DNA of 64,000 nucleotides from Thermoleophilum album. GTDB lineage: Bacteria > Actinomycetota > Thermoleophilia > Solirubrobacterales > Thermoleophilaceae. How positions within the stretch are numbered: the first letter of the stretch is position 1; the number at the start of each line of letters is the position of its first letter. Shown here in pieces: positions 17,073-24,573 of this stretch. The stretch covers positions 620,001-684,000 of the forward strand of contig NZ_FNWJ01000001.1 of the NCBI RefSeq assembly GCF_900108055.1, in the 5' to 3' direction. The translations under genes were made by a program, and so were the position numbers. The notes under the pieces are model-generated. The model was not told where the DNA came from, did not search any database, and worked only from the letters and a program-made list of their open reading frames with translations.

Positions 17073-17881
17073 GCGCGAATCGCCACACGCGCCCCCTGCG
17101 CGCCATCTTCATGGCCAAGCACAAACGCTCGGCCGCGCGCGCGCTGGCTTGGCTGGTCGAGCGCGGCGTCGAGGTCGTCGCGGTCGTCTGTCCGCCCGAC
17201 CCCGGCGACGCGACCGCGCAACAGCGGGTCGATCTGGTTGCGCGCAGGTTCGACCTGCCGATCACCTCCGACGACAATCTCTACTCGCGACTTGCCGCTG
17301 GCGACCCCGCGCTTGAGGGGATCGACCTCGTCCTCTCGTTCCTTTTTTGGAAGCGGATCCGCCGGCCCTTGATCGAACTGCCGCGCCGCTACTGCCTGAA
17401 CTTTCATCCCGCACCGTTGCCGGAGCTGCGCGGTCTCGGCGGCTACAACGTCGCAATCCTCGAAGGCCATCGCTGGTACGGGGTCTCGTGCCACCACGTG
17501 GCCGAGGAGATCGACGCTGGCGACATCGTGCGGGTGGTGCGCTTTCCGATCGACCCGCAGCGCGAAACCGCGCTCTCGCTCGACCTTCGTAGCCAACCGC
17601 GCCTGCTTGCCCTCTTCCAGCAAGTGCTCGACGACGTGATCGCTGGGCGGACGCTGCCGCGCACCCCCCAGGGGCCCGGGCGCTATATCGACCGTGCCGA
17701 GTTCGAGCAGTTGCGCGTAGTGCGTCCCGGCGACGACATCGAACGCAAGATCCGCGCCTTCTGGTACCCGCCCTACCCAGGGGCGGTGGTGGAGATGGAG
17801 GGCCGCCGCCTGACCGTCGTCGACGACCGCCTGTTGAGCGAGCTCGCCGACCTTTACCGCCGGACGGATCAGGTGCCCTGA
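17069..17881 (+). CDS. Formyltransferase-fold enzyme, probable sugar N-formyltransferase
   Basis: A 270-aa N10-formyl-tetrahydrofolate-dependent transferase. The Asn-His-Asp catalytic set is visible in LNFHPAPLPELRG (Asn, His) and EEIDAGDIV (Asp). The GGYN and GVSCHHV segments match the hydrolase/transferase fold. The C-terminal piece FWYPPYPGAVVEMEG resembles small sugar N-formyltransferases more than the OB-domain of tRNA formyltransferase. It is coupled by a 4-bp overlap to a GT4 gene and lies close to a 4,6-dehydratase and a DegT aminotransferase, so its likely substrate is a 4-amino-4,6-dideoxy sugar nucleotide. Housekeeping fmt is the alternative but would be longer. Confidence 0.82.
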   Translation: MSANRHTRPLRAIFMAKHKRSAARALAWLVERGVEVVAVVCPPDPGDATAQQRVDLVARRFDLPITSDDNLYSRLAAGDPALEGIDLVLSFLFWKRIRRPLIELPRRYCLNFHPAPLPELRGLGGYNVAILEGHRWYGVSCHHVAEEIDAGDIVRVVRFPIDPQRETALSLDLRSQPRLLALFQQVLDDVIAGRTLPRTPQGPGRYIDRAEFEQLRVVRPGDDIERKIRAFWYPPYPGAVVEMEGRRLTVVDDRLLSELADLYRRTDQVP

Positions 17882-17885
17882 GCGC

Positions 17886-18860
17886 TTACGGCGTTTGGTC
17901 GGCGCCGGCGATTACGACCACCGTCGCGTCGCCTCCCAGCTGGCGCGCAACCGGGTCGATCGGCTCGCGTTGCATGATCCCGAGCTTGCGACCCACGAAC
18001 GCCGCCTCGCGTTCGTGCCCGGGCTGGAACAGTACGACCGACTCCGCCCGCTGTTGGTCGGCGTTGTTGGTGATGTTGCCGACGTCGAAACCGAGCGCGG
18101 AGAGACGATCGCCGATCTGTGCAGCAAGCCCCGGCACGGTCGTCCCGTTGAGCACTGCAACGCGAATGCGCGCCGGGACGATCGCTTTCCGTGCCGGAGC
18201 GCGCTCGGTCACGCGACTCGCTGCCGGCTGCCGCTCCGGCGGCGCGAGCAGCGAGTAGCCGGCGACGGCCGCGGTGACCGCGACCGCAACTGCCAGCAGC
18301 GCGATCGCCAGCCAGCGCACTCGCTTCGGCCGCGGCAGCGCGGGGAAGCGCCGGCGCGCGACCGGCGGTCGCATGACCATCGTTTGCTCGAGCGCCGGCG
18401 CGGGGGTCGGCGGTCGGATGGGGATCGTCTGGCGGACCGGCGGGGGCGTCGGCGCGTCGGCACCGTTTCCCCCAGCCGCGGCGCCCGCTCCCACCCCGGC
18501 AGGGGCAGCACCCGCTGCTACCGCGTCGGGCCGCGCTGGGGCGGCGTCCCGGCTCGTCGCTGCAGCCGCTGCGGCGGTCGCGGCTGCGGCCGGGGTGGCA
18601 GGTGTTGGCGCCGCGCTGCTAGGCGTTGGCACTACTTGCGGGGCGCGCTGTACGACCGAGGTGCTTTGGACGCGCGCAGCGCCCTCGGCTGGGCGCGCGG
18701 CACCCCCGATCGTCATGGCACGCGCTGCCTCCTCCGCCCAAGCACGCAGCCGTCGCAGGTCGCGTGCCTGCGAGAAGTAGAGCGCCGACAGCAGCGCGAG
18801 CCCGAAAATCGCCGCGATTCCTGCGTAGGCGCCGACTTGCTGGACGATCTCGGTCGCCAA
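17886..18860 (-). CDS. Membrane protein with C-terminal LytR_C domain
   Basis: A 324-aa protein with one helix near residues 10-30, an Ala/Pro/Thr-rich low-complexity linker (about 60-170) and a second helix (RWLAIALLAVAVAVTAAVAGYSLL, about 190-213). The C-terminal LytR_C domain (about 235-318) is marked by RVAVLNGTTVPGLA and VVLFQPGHEREAAFVG. LytR_C usually follows the LytR-CpsA-Psr phosphotransferase domain that attaches polymers to peptidoglycan. Here it stands alone without that catalytic domain, so an accessory or wall-attachment role is an inference. It is 12 bases downstream of the dehydratase gene, at the end of that run. Confidence 0.82.
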   Translation of the reverse strand: MATEIVQQVGAYAGIAAIFGLALLSALYFSQARDLRRLRAWAEEAARAMTIGGAARPAEGAARVQSTSVVQRAPQVVPTPSSAAPTPATPAAAATAAAAAATSRDAAPARPDAVAAGAAPAGVGAGAAAGGNGADAPTPPPVRQTIPIRPPTPAPALEQTMVMRPPVARRRFPALPRPKRVRWLAIALLAVAVAVTAAVAGYSLLAPPERQPAASRVTERAPARKAIVPARIRVAVLNGTTVPGLAAQIGDRLSALGFDVGNITNNADQQRAESVVLFQPGHEREAAFVGRKLGIMQREPIDPVARQLGGDATVVVIAGADQTP

Positions 18861-18872
18861 ACCTTCGACACT

Positions 18873-20837
18873 CTAGAGCGCCGGGCGGGCTTCTCCTTCG
18901 ACCCGTGGTCCGGCGGCGCGTTGAGCAGGGCTGTCGGTGCCAGGGGAGGTGCGCGCCCAACGCTCGGCGGCGAGCTCCGCGACGGCCGCGGCGAGCTCGC
19001 TTGCGTCACCCGCGTAGGCGACCTCCTCGACGCGAGCGAAAGCACTCTCCACCCAGTCGGGATCCAGCGGCGGGCGCTCCGCGCAGACGATCTTGTCGAC
19101 ACCGGTGGGGCGGGGCGTCTCGTCGGGGTTGAAGAGCTCCTCGTGCAGCTTCTCGCCGGGTCGGGGCCCGACGATCTCGATCGGGATGTCCACGCCGGGC
19201 TCGTAACCGGCCAAACGGATCATGTTGCGCGCGAGGTCGATGATCCGCACCGGTTCTCCCATCTCGAGCACGAACACCTCCCCGCCACGGGCGAGGTCGC
19301 CGGAGCGGATGATCAGCTGAACCGCCTCGGGGATCGTCATGAAGTAACGGGTCATGCGCGGGTCGGTGACCGTCACCGGCCCACCCTTGGCGATTTGGCG
19401 ACGGAAGATCGGGACTACCGAGCCGGAGGAGCCGAGCACGTTGCCGAAGCGCACGGCTGCGAAACGTGTTCCCGGAAAGCGCCGCTGGGCAGCCTCGATC
19501 GCCCATTCGGCGAGCGCCTTCGAAGCGCCCATCACGGTTTGTGGGCGCACCGCTTTGTCGGTCGAGACCAGCACGAAGCGCTCGGCTCGGACCTCGCCGG
19601 CGGCCGCCGCCACGATCCGCGTGGCAACCGCGTTGTTGCGGATCGCTTCGACCGGGTTTTCCTCCATCAACGGTACGTGCTTGTAGGCAGCGGCGTGGAA
19701 GACGATCTCCGGCCGATGCTCGTGGAAGACCTCGCGCACTCGGGTGGCATCACGGCAATCGGCGAGAACCGCTGCGAGCCGCCCGAAGTGGCGCTCCTGC
19801 TCGAGCTCACGCCGGATCTCGAACAGCGCGGTCTCGGCGTTGTCGAGCAGCACCAGCAGCTTCGGTCCGACGCGAGCGATCTGACGCGAGAGCTCCGAAC
19901 CGATCGACCCACCGGCACCGGTCACCAGCACCACGCGGCCGCGCAGGTAGGCACCGGCGCGGTCGATCTCCATGCGCACGGGTTCGCGACCTAGGACGTC
20001 CTCGACCCGCACCTCGCGCGCCTGGCGCACTAGCTCGACGCCGCCGGAGAGCAACTCGAACACCGTCGGCAGCGTGCGCACCGGTATCTGGCGTTCCCGA
20101 CACGCGGTCACGACTTTCTGGCGCAGCAGACCGGGGGCCGAAGGGATCGCGATGATCACCTCGTCGGGCTTGGTTTCGTCGAGGATGCGCGGCAGCTCGT
20201 CGGTTCCGCCGAGCACCTTGAGTCCGGCGATTCGCATCCCCTGCTTGCGCGGGTCGTCGTCGACGAAACCGATCGGCGCGCTTCCCAGCTCGGGGTTGCG
20301 ACGCAGCTCGGCTGCTACCTGCTGGCCGCCGTTGCCCGCACCGACGATCAGCACCTCGCGCGCTGCGCGCTCCAGAAGCGGCCCGCGTAGCGGTCGCTCG
20401 ACGACCAGCGCCCGCACCAGGAAGCGGGCGCCGCCGAGCAGAGCGAGCGTCAGCAAGAGGTCGAGCGCGATTACTCCGCGGGGTGGATCGACCCGGCCCG
20501 GGGCCAACGCGAAAGTGCTGGCGATCACCGCGACGCTGGCCACCAGCACGGCCCGCACGAGCGACCGAAAATCGCGCTGGTCGACGTATCGCCAAAGCTT
20601 GGAGTAGGCGCCGAGCAGTGCGAGCACGGCGATCTTGATCGCCACCACCAGCGGCAGCGTCGCCACCAACAGGTCGCGGTAGCGGGGCGGTATCCCACTG
20701 TCGAAACGCAGCAGGAAGGCCGAAATCCAGGCGCAGGCGACGAGCCCGGCGTCGACCGCCAACTGACCAACGCGGCGCACCTTGGGCGAGGAGCTCAAGG
20801 CCCGCAACGACCGGATGATGTGTAGGAGCGCTTTCAT
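18873..20837 (-). CDS. Membrane-bound UDP-sugar 4,6-dehydratase (CapD/PglF/WbpM family)
   Basis: A 654-aa nucleotide-sugar dehydratase. Four N-terminal helices (about 15-120) are followed by a CoA-binding-like Rossmann domain (VLIVGAGNGGQQVA) and then the extended SDR domain with VTGAGGSIGSEL for NAD. AAYKHVPLMEENPVEAIRNN and STDKAVRPQTVMGASK are also present. The usual SDR Tyr is Met in VMGASK, as in the WbpM/PglF branch. Known relatives turn UDP-GlcNAc into the 4-keto-6-deoxy sugar. It overlaps DUF354 upstream by 4 bp (ATGA) in the run DegT - DUF354 - dehydratase. Confidence 0.94.
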   Translation of the reverse strand: MKALLHIIRSLRALSSSPKVRRVGQLAVDAGLVACAWISAFLLRFDSGIPPRYRDLLVATLPLVVAIKIAVLALLGAYSKLWRYVDQRDFRSLVRAVLVASVAVIASTFALAPGRVDPPRGVIALDLLLTLALLGGARFLVRALVVERPLRGPLLERAAREVLIVGAGNGGQQVAAELRRNPELGSAPIGFVDDDPRKQGMRIAGLKVLGGTDELPRILDETKPDEVIIAIPSAPGLLRQKVVTACRERQIPVRTLPTVFELLSGGVELVRQAREVRVEDVLGREPVRMEIDRAGAYLRGRVVLVTGAGGSIGSELSRQIARVGPKLLVLLDNAETALFEIRRELEQERHFGRLAAVLADCRDATRVREVFHEHRPEIVFHAAAYKHVPLMEENPVEAIRNNAVATRIVAAAAGEVRAERFVLVSTDKAVRPQTVMGASKALAEWAIEAAQRRFPGTRFAAVRFGNVLGSSGSVVPIFRRQIAKGGPVTVTDPRMTRYFMTIPEAVQLIIRSGDLARGGEVFVLEMGEPVRIIDLARNMIRLAGYEPGVDIPIEIVGPRPGEKLHEELFNPDETPRPTGVDKIVCAERPPLDPDWVESAFARVEEVAYAGDASELAAAVAELAAERWARTSPGTDSPAQRAAGPRVEGEARPAL

Positions 20838-21835
20838 TCGGCCGCGGTGAGCATCAACCGCGCTAGTTCGCCGGGGTCTCGCCGTCTGCGCTCGAAACCG
20901 CCGCGCGGCTTGTGCTCGATGCGGACCTTGGCTGGATCCTCGAGCCGCCGCATACGGCCCGTGCGCAACAGCAGTTCGTCGACAGCGCCCAGCCGCCCTT
21001 CGAAGGTCGTATAGACGGGCGTGCCGAGCGCCACCGCCTCACGGTTCATCGTACCGCCAGCCGAGATCACCAGATCCGCGAAAGCGATCAGGCTCGGCGC
21101 ATCGATCGCTCGCTCGGGCACGATCAGACGCGGCCGGCGAGCGAGCTCCGCGCGTTGCTCGGGGAGGCGCGGCAGCACCACGACCTGCGCGTCTTCCCGC
21201 TCCAGGCGCTCCAGCAGCGTCGTAAACAGGGGGTTGCGAAAGCGGTGGTAGAGAGAGACCTCGGGCGGCGTACGCACCACCACAATCGGTGCTCCGTCGC
21301 GCTCGAGCCCGAGCTCGTCGAGCACCGTCGCCTGGGGCTCGAAGTCGGCGAGGTAGTACTCCTCCTTGAGCCCCGCGTAGCGCCGGAGCTTGCCGGCGGC
21401 GCCGTAGCGAGCCAGCCGCTCCGGCGGGATCGCTTCGGGAACCACCACCGCTCGTGCAAGCCGGCAGTTGAGGTGGTGTTGAACGCTGGCCCACTCGTAG
21501 TCAAAAGCGGTCGCGCTCGGAATCCCAAGCAGCCGCGCCGCCACCGTGACGTCGTTCGAGCCATGACCAAGCGCGAGGTCGAAGCCCCGGCGCCGCGCCC
21601 AGCGCGCGAGCGCGATACTGCGCGCGACCAAGCCTCTCGCCTTGCCGCTCAGCCGACCGCCACCGTGGCGCCCGATAGCCACGTGGTCCAAGCGGTGTTG
21701 CCGACACAGCTCGAGTGTTTGCGCGAAGTCGCGGGCGGTCACCTCGACTTCGTGTCCCTGCGCCCGCAACCAGCGCACGATCGGCGCCATCACCAGCACG
21801 TGCGGACTGTTGGTGAGGTCGACCCAGATCCTCAT
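20834..21835 (-). CDS. DUF354-family protein (GT-B-like fold)
   Basis: A 333-aa protein starting MRIWVDLTNSPHVLVMAPIV, the DUF354 signature, followed by GHEVEVTARDF and LALGHGSND. Further matches are TAFDYEWASVQHHLNCRLA and a C-terminal SAGGTMNREAVALGTPVYTTF like the nucleotide-binding half of GT-B enzymes. The family has no firmly assigned reaction; it is found in polysaccharide loci and may be a glycosyltransferase or epimerase-like enzyme. The frame is open further upstream, but the ATG at 21835 overlaps the aminotransferase stop by 4 bp. It also overlaps the dehydratase by 4 bp, so the three genes form one translationally coupled unit. Confidence 0.88.
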   Translation of the reverse strand: MRIWVDLTNSPHVLVMAPIVRWLRAQGHEVEVTARDFAQTLELCRQHRLDHVAIGRHGGGRLSGKARGLVARSIALARWARRRGFDLALGHGSNDVTVAARLLGIPSATAFDYEWASVQHHLNCRLARAVVVPEAIPPERLARYGAAGKLRRYAGLKEEYYLADFEPQATVLDELGLERDGAPIVVVRTPPEVSLYHRFRNPLFTTLLERLEREDAQVVVLPRLPEQRAELARRPRLIVPERAIDAPSLIAFADLVISAGGTMNREAVALGTPVYTTFEGRLGAVDELLLRTGRMRRLEDPAKVRIEHKPRGGFERRRRDPGELARLMLTAAE

Positions 21836-22938
21836 CGCACGCTCGGGCGCGAGGGGGCATCGCTGAATGCGGCAGCGATAGCGTCGACCACTTCCGCGAC
21901 CTCGTTCGCTGTCAAGTCCGGACCGATCGGCAGCGCGAGGTTGGTGGCTGCAACCTCCTCGGTGCCTGGCAGCGCATAGGTGGGCGCGAAAGAGCGCATC
22001 GCGGGCTGACAGTGGATCGGGCGCGCGTAGTAAGAGCGGGCCTCGATACCGCGCTCGCTCAGGGCTCGTGCGAGCGACTCGCGGTGGCGGTGACGGGTGA
22101 CGAACAGGTGGTAGACGTGCCGCCCGTCTGGCGGCTCGACGGGCAGCGCCAGCCAGCGTTCCAGTTGCGCGCGGCGATAGTGGTCGGCGGCCGCGCGACG
22201 CCGCTGCGTCCACTCTTCGAGGTGCGGCAGGAGGACGCGTAGCACGGCTGCCTGCAAGGCGTCAAGGCGAGAGTTGAGACCGATCGCTTCGAACGTTTCC
22301 TTGTCACGCGACCCGTGGTGGCGGAGCAGGCGCACGCGTTCCGCGAGCACCGGATCGTCGCTCGTAACCGCCCCGCCGTCGCCGAGGCACGGCAGATTTT
22401 TCGACGGGAAGAACGAGAAGGCAGCGATGTCGCCAAGCGCGCCGGCGCGGCGGCCGCCGCGCGCCGCACCGGCGGCCTGAGCCGCGTCCTCGACGATCGG
22501 CAGCCCGAAGGCCCGAAGCTCTTCGATCGGCGCCGGGTAGCCGAAGAGGTGGACGGCAACGATCGCCCGCGTCCTCAGCCCGAGTCGCGGCTTCACCGTT
22601 TCCGGCGTGACGCAGAAGGTCTGCGGATCGACGTCGCAGAAAACCGGCCGTGCGCCGATCGCCGCCACCGCCTCGGCCGTTGCGTAGAAGGTGAAGGACG
22701 GCACGATCACCTCGTCTTCGGGGCCCACGCCGAGGGCCCTAAGAGCGAGCATCAACGCTTCGGTGCCGTTCGCGACGCCGACGCAGTGGCGGGCGCCGAC
22801 TGCCTGTGCGAACTCTCGCTCGAACGCTTCCACCTCTGGGCCGAGCACGTAGCGACCGCTCGCCAGCACGCGTTCGATCGCCGTCAACAGCTCGGCTCGG
22901 TAAGGGGCGAGGGAAAAGCGAAAAAGCGAGATACGCAC
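21832..22938 (-). CDS. DegT/DnrJ/EryC1-family sugar aminotransferase
   Basis: A PLP-dependent sugar aminotransferase of 368 aa. GVANGTEAL binds the cofactor phosphate. The DVDPQTF segment, IVEDAAQAAG (acid near the pyridine) and SFFPSKNLPCLGDGG with the Schiff-base Lys are all present. RHVYHLFVTRH and GIEARSYYARPIH are the C-terminal acceptor region. Family enzymes aminate 4-keto-6-deoxy (or 3-keto) nucleotide sugars; with the dehydratase two genes downstream, a 4-amino-4,6-dideoxy product is likely. ATG start. It leads the minus-strand run of the polysaccharide locus, divergent from dedA across a 100-bp gap. Confidence 0.94.
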   Translation of the reverse strand: MRISLFRFSLAPYRAELLTAIERVLASGRYVLGPEVEAFEREFAQAVGARHCVGVANGTEALMLALRALGVGPEDEVIVPSFTFYATAEAVAAIGARPVFCDVDPQTFCVTPETVKPRLGLRTRAIVAVHLFGYPAPIEELRAFGLPIVEDAAQAAGAARGGRRAGALGDIAAFSFFPSKNLPCLGDGGAVTSDDPVLAERVRLLRHHGSRDKETFEAIGLNSRLDALQAAVLRVLLPHLEEWTQRRRAAADHYRRAQLERWLALPVEPPDGRHVYHLFVTRHRHRESLARALSERGIEARSYYARPIHCQPAMRSFAPTYALPGTEEVAATNLALPIGPDLTANEVAEVVDAIAAAFSDAPSRPSVR

Positions 22939-23038
22939 GGCCGGCTAGGCTAACCGGGCACGGCTCGGCGAGCGCGCTGGCCAAAACTGCTGCGCCCGCG
23001 GCTCTCACCGGCACCCACCTCCGGCTACCCACTACCCA

Positions 23039-23722
23039 GTGTTTCTCCTAGCCTCGTTAACCGACCCGATCGTCGAGCTGGCGGTCGACGTGGTACGCAC
23101 GCTCGGCCTTCCCGGCGTGTTCGTGCTGATGGTTCTCGAAAGCGCGTGCATACCGGTGCCGAGCGAGGCGACGATGTTGTTCGCCGGCTTCAACGTCTCG
23201 CGCGGCGAGTACACGTTGGCGGCGGCGACCGCCGTCGGTGCCCTCGCCAACCTCGTCGGTTCTTGGATCGCTTACGGACTCGGGCGAGCGGGGCGCGTCG
23301 ACCTGCTGGAGCGCCACGGTCAGAAGCTGCACATCAAGCGCAGCCACCTCGAACTCGCCGACCGCTGGTTCCAGCGCTACGGCGACGCGACCGTCTTCTT
23401 CACGCGAATGCTGCCGATCGTTCGCACCTTCATCTCGTTGCCGGCCGGCGTCGCGCGGATGCCGTTCTGGCGCTTCAGCGTGTTGACCCTTGCGGGGTGC
23501 ATCCCGTGGGTGCTGATGCTGACTTGGATCGGCGTTCAGGCCGGTAGCCGCTGGGAGGAGTGGCGCAACAAGCTCCACTACCTCGACTACGCGGTAGGGG
23601 CCGCCTTGGTCTTGGCGATCGCTTGGTTCGTCGTCAAGCGGCGACGCGCGACGGCGACACGGGGTGACGCCGAACGCGCAGCCCCGCTCTCGGAGCTCTC
23701 GGAGCCGGCGCGACCGGAGTGA
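23039..23722 (+). CDS. DedA-family membrane protein
   Basis: A DedA/VTT-family integral membrane protein of 227 aa. It shows the N-terminal re-entrant segment LESACIPVPSEATMLFAGF, the FTRMLPIVRTFISLPAGVARM motif with its conserved Arg residues, and GCIPWVLMLTWIG. Several DedA proteins have recently been assigned as flippases returning undecaprenyl phosphate (UptA) or phospholipids across the membrane. The stop overlaps the start of uppP by 4 bp, which fits a carrier-lipid role very well. Start taken as GTG at 23039; the Arg/Glu-rich C-terminus is cytoplasmic. Confidence 0.93.
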   Translation: MFLLASLTDPIVELAVDVVRTLGLPGVFVLMVLESACIPVPSEATMLFAGFNVSRGEYTLAAATAVGALANLVGSWIAYGLGRAGRVDLLERHGQKLHIKRSHLELADRWFQRYGDATVFFTRMLPIVRTFISLPAGVARMPFWRFSVLTLAGCIPWVLMLTWIGVQAGSRWEEWRNKLHYLDYAVGAALVLAIAWFVVKRRRATATRGDAERAAPLSELSEPARPE

Positions 23723-24564
23723 CCAGCGCCAGCGGACGCCTGGCCACACGCCTGCGCCGCCAGCGCGCAGCGCAGCGAGCAGGCGATGCGACCCGGTGGT
23801 TCGTCGCCGGCATGGTGCAGGGCGCTACCGAGTTGCTGCCCGTATCGAGCTCGGCGCACACCGCGCTAGCGAGGCGCCTTTTGCGACTGACCAATCGCCG
23901 CGTGCCCGAACAACGCAGCGGGCGAGCGGCGGAGGTCGCCGCGCACGCTGGCAGTTTGCTCGCGCTCTTGGTCTGCGGACGCCTGCGACGTCCCCGCGAC
24001 ACGACCGCCGTGCTCTTGACGCTCGGGCCGCCGGTCGTCGCAGCGACGCTCTTTCGACGCTGGTTGACGCAGGCGGCACGGGACGGGCGCACCACCGCGT
24101 GCGCCCAAGCGTGCTCTGCGCTTCTGCTGCTCGCCGCCGCCCAGCGTTCGCCACGAGCGGGCGCCGGCAGCACGCGCCGCCGGCGACGTTACGAAGCGCT
24201 GAGCGGCTTGGCGCAGACGTTGGCGCTGATTCCCGGTGTCTCGCGGTCGGGAGCGATCACCGCGGCTGTGATGTTGGCTGGCGGGGACCGGCGGCTCGCC
24301 AGCGAACTGGTCGACGAAACTACCGGCCCGGTGTTGGCAGCCGCGGTGGTGCGCGAAGCGCTGACGGTGGCTCTCTCGCCCGTTCGCCGTGAGCTCGCTA
24401 CGCCGCTAGCGGCCTGCGCGCTCGGGGCGGGCACAGCTACCGCCCTCTCCGCGCAGTTTTTGCCCCGTGAGCTTGAGCACCCGGCGCTGCGGCGTCTCGC
24501 GATCTACCGGCTCCTGCTCGCAGCCCTCCAGGGGCGCCTAGCGATGCCGCGCGGTGGTCCCTAG
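23719..24564 (+). CDS. uppP: Undecaprenyl-diphosphate phosphatase
   Basis: The UppP/BacA enzyme dephosphorylates undecaprenyl diphosphate released by peptidoglycan and polysaccharide polymerases. The 281-aa protein has both active-site motifs: QGATELLPVSSSAH (the QxxxE and following Ser/His) and IPGVSRSGAITAA (the PGxSRS box with its Arg). About seven or eight hydrophobic segments are present, with a somewhat longer basic cytoplasmic loop (GSTRRRRRYEA) than usual. It overlaps dedA by 4 bp, so dephosphorylation and recycling of the carrier are probably made together. It lies beside the polysaccharide locus that consumes the carrier. Confidence 0.92.
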   Translation: MTSASGRLATRLRRQRAAQRAGDATRWFVAGMVQGATELLPVSSSAHTALARRLLRLTNRRVPEQRSGRAAEVAAHAGSLLALLVCGRLRRPRDTTAVLLTLGPPVVAATLFRRWLTQAARDGRTTACAQACSALLLLAAAQRSPRAGAGSTRRRRRYEALSGLAQTLALIPGVSRSGAITAAVMLAGGDRRLASELVDETTGPVLAAAVVREALTVALSPVRRELATPLAACALGAGTATALSAQFLPRELEHPALRRLAIYRLLLAALQGRLAMPRGGP

Positions 24565-24567
24565 GCT
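24562..24567 (+). promoter_or_regulatory. Putative leaderless -10 box
   Basis: TAGGCT ends 6 nt before the GTG at 24574, with no Shine-Dalgarno. It overlaps the uppP stop codon, so the downstream gene may have its own promoter. Confidence 0.4.
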
Positions 24568-24573
24568 TGTTCG

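Noticed and set aside
17069-17881. Reading the formyltransferase as housekeeping fmt
   Set aside because: It lacks the full C-terminal domain of Fmt and the SLLP signature, and is coupled to a glycosyltransferase gene. Not completely excluded.
17895-19994. A 699-codon plus-strand open frame
   Set aside because: It is antisense to the LytR_C and dehydratase genes, which have clear family motifs. High GC leaves long open frames opposite real genes, and this one has no recognisable motif.
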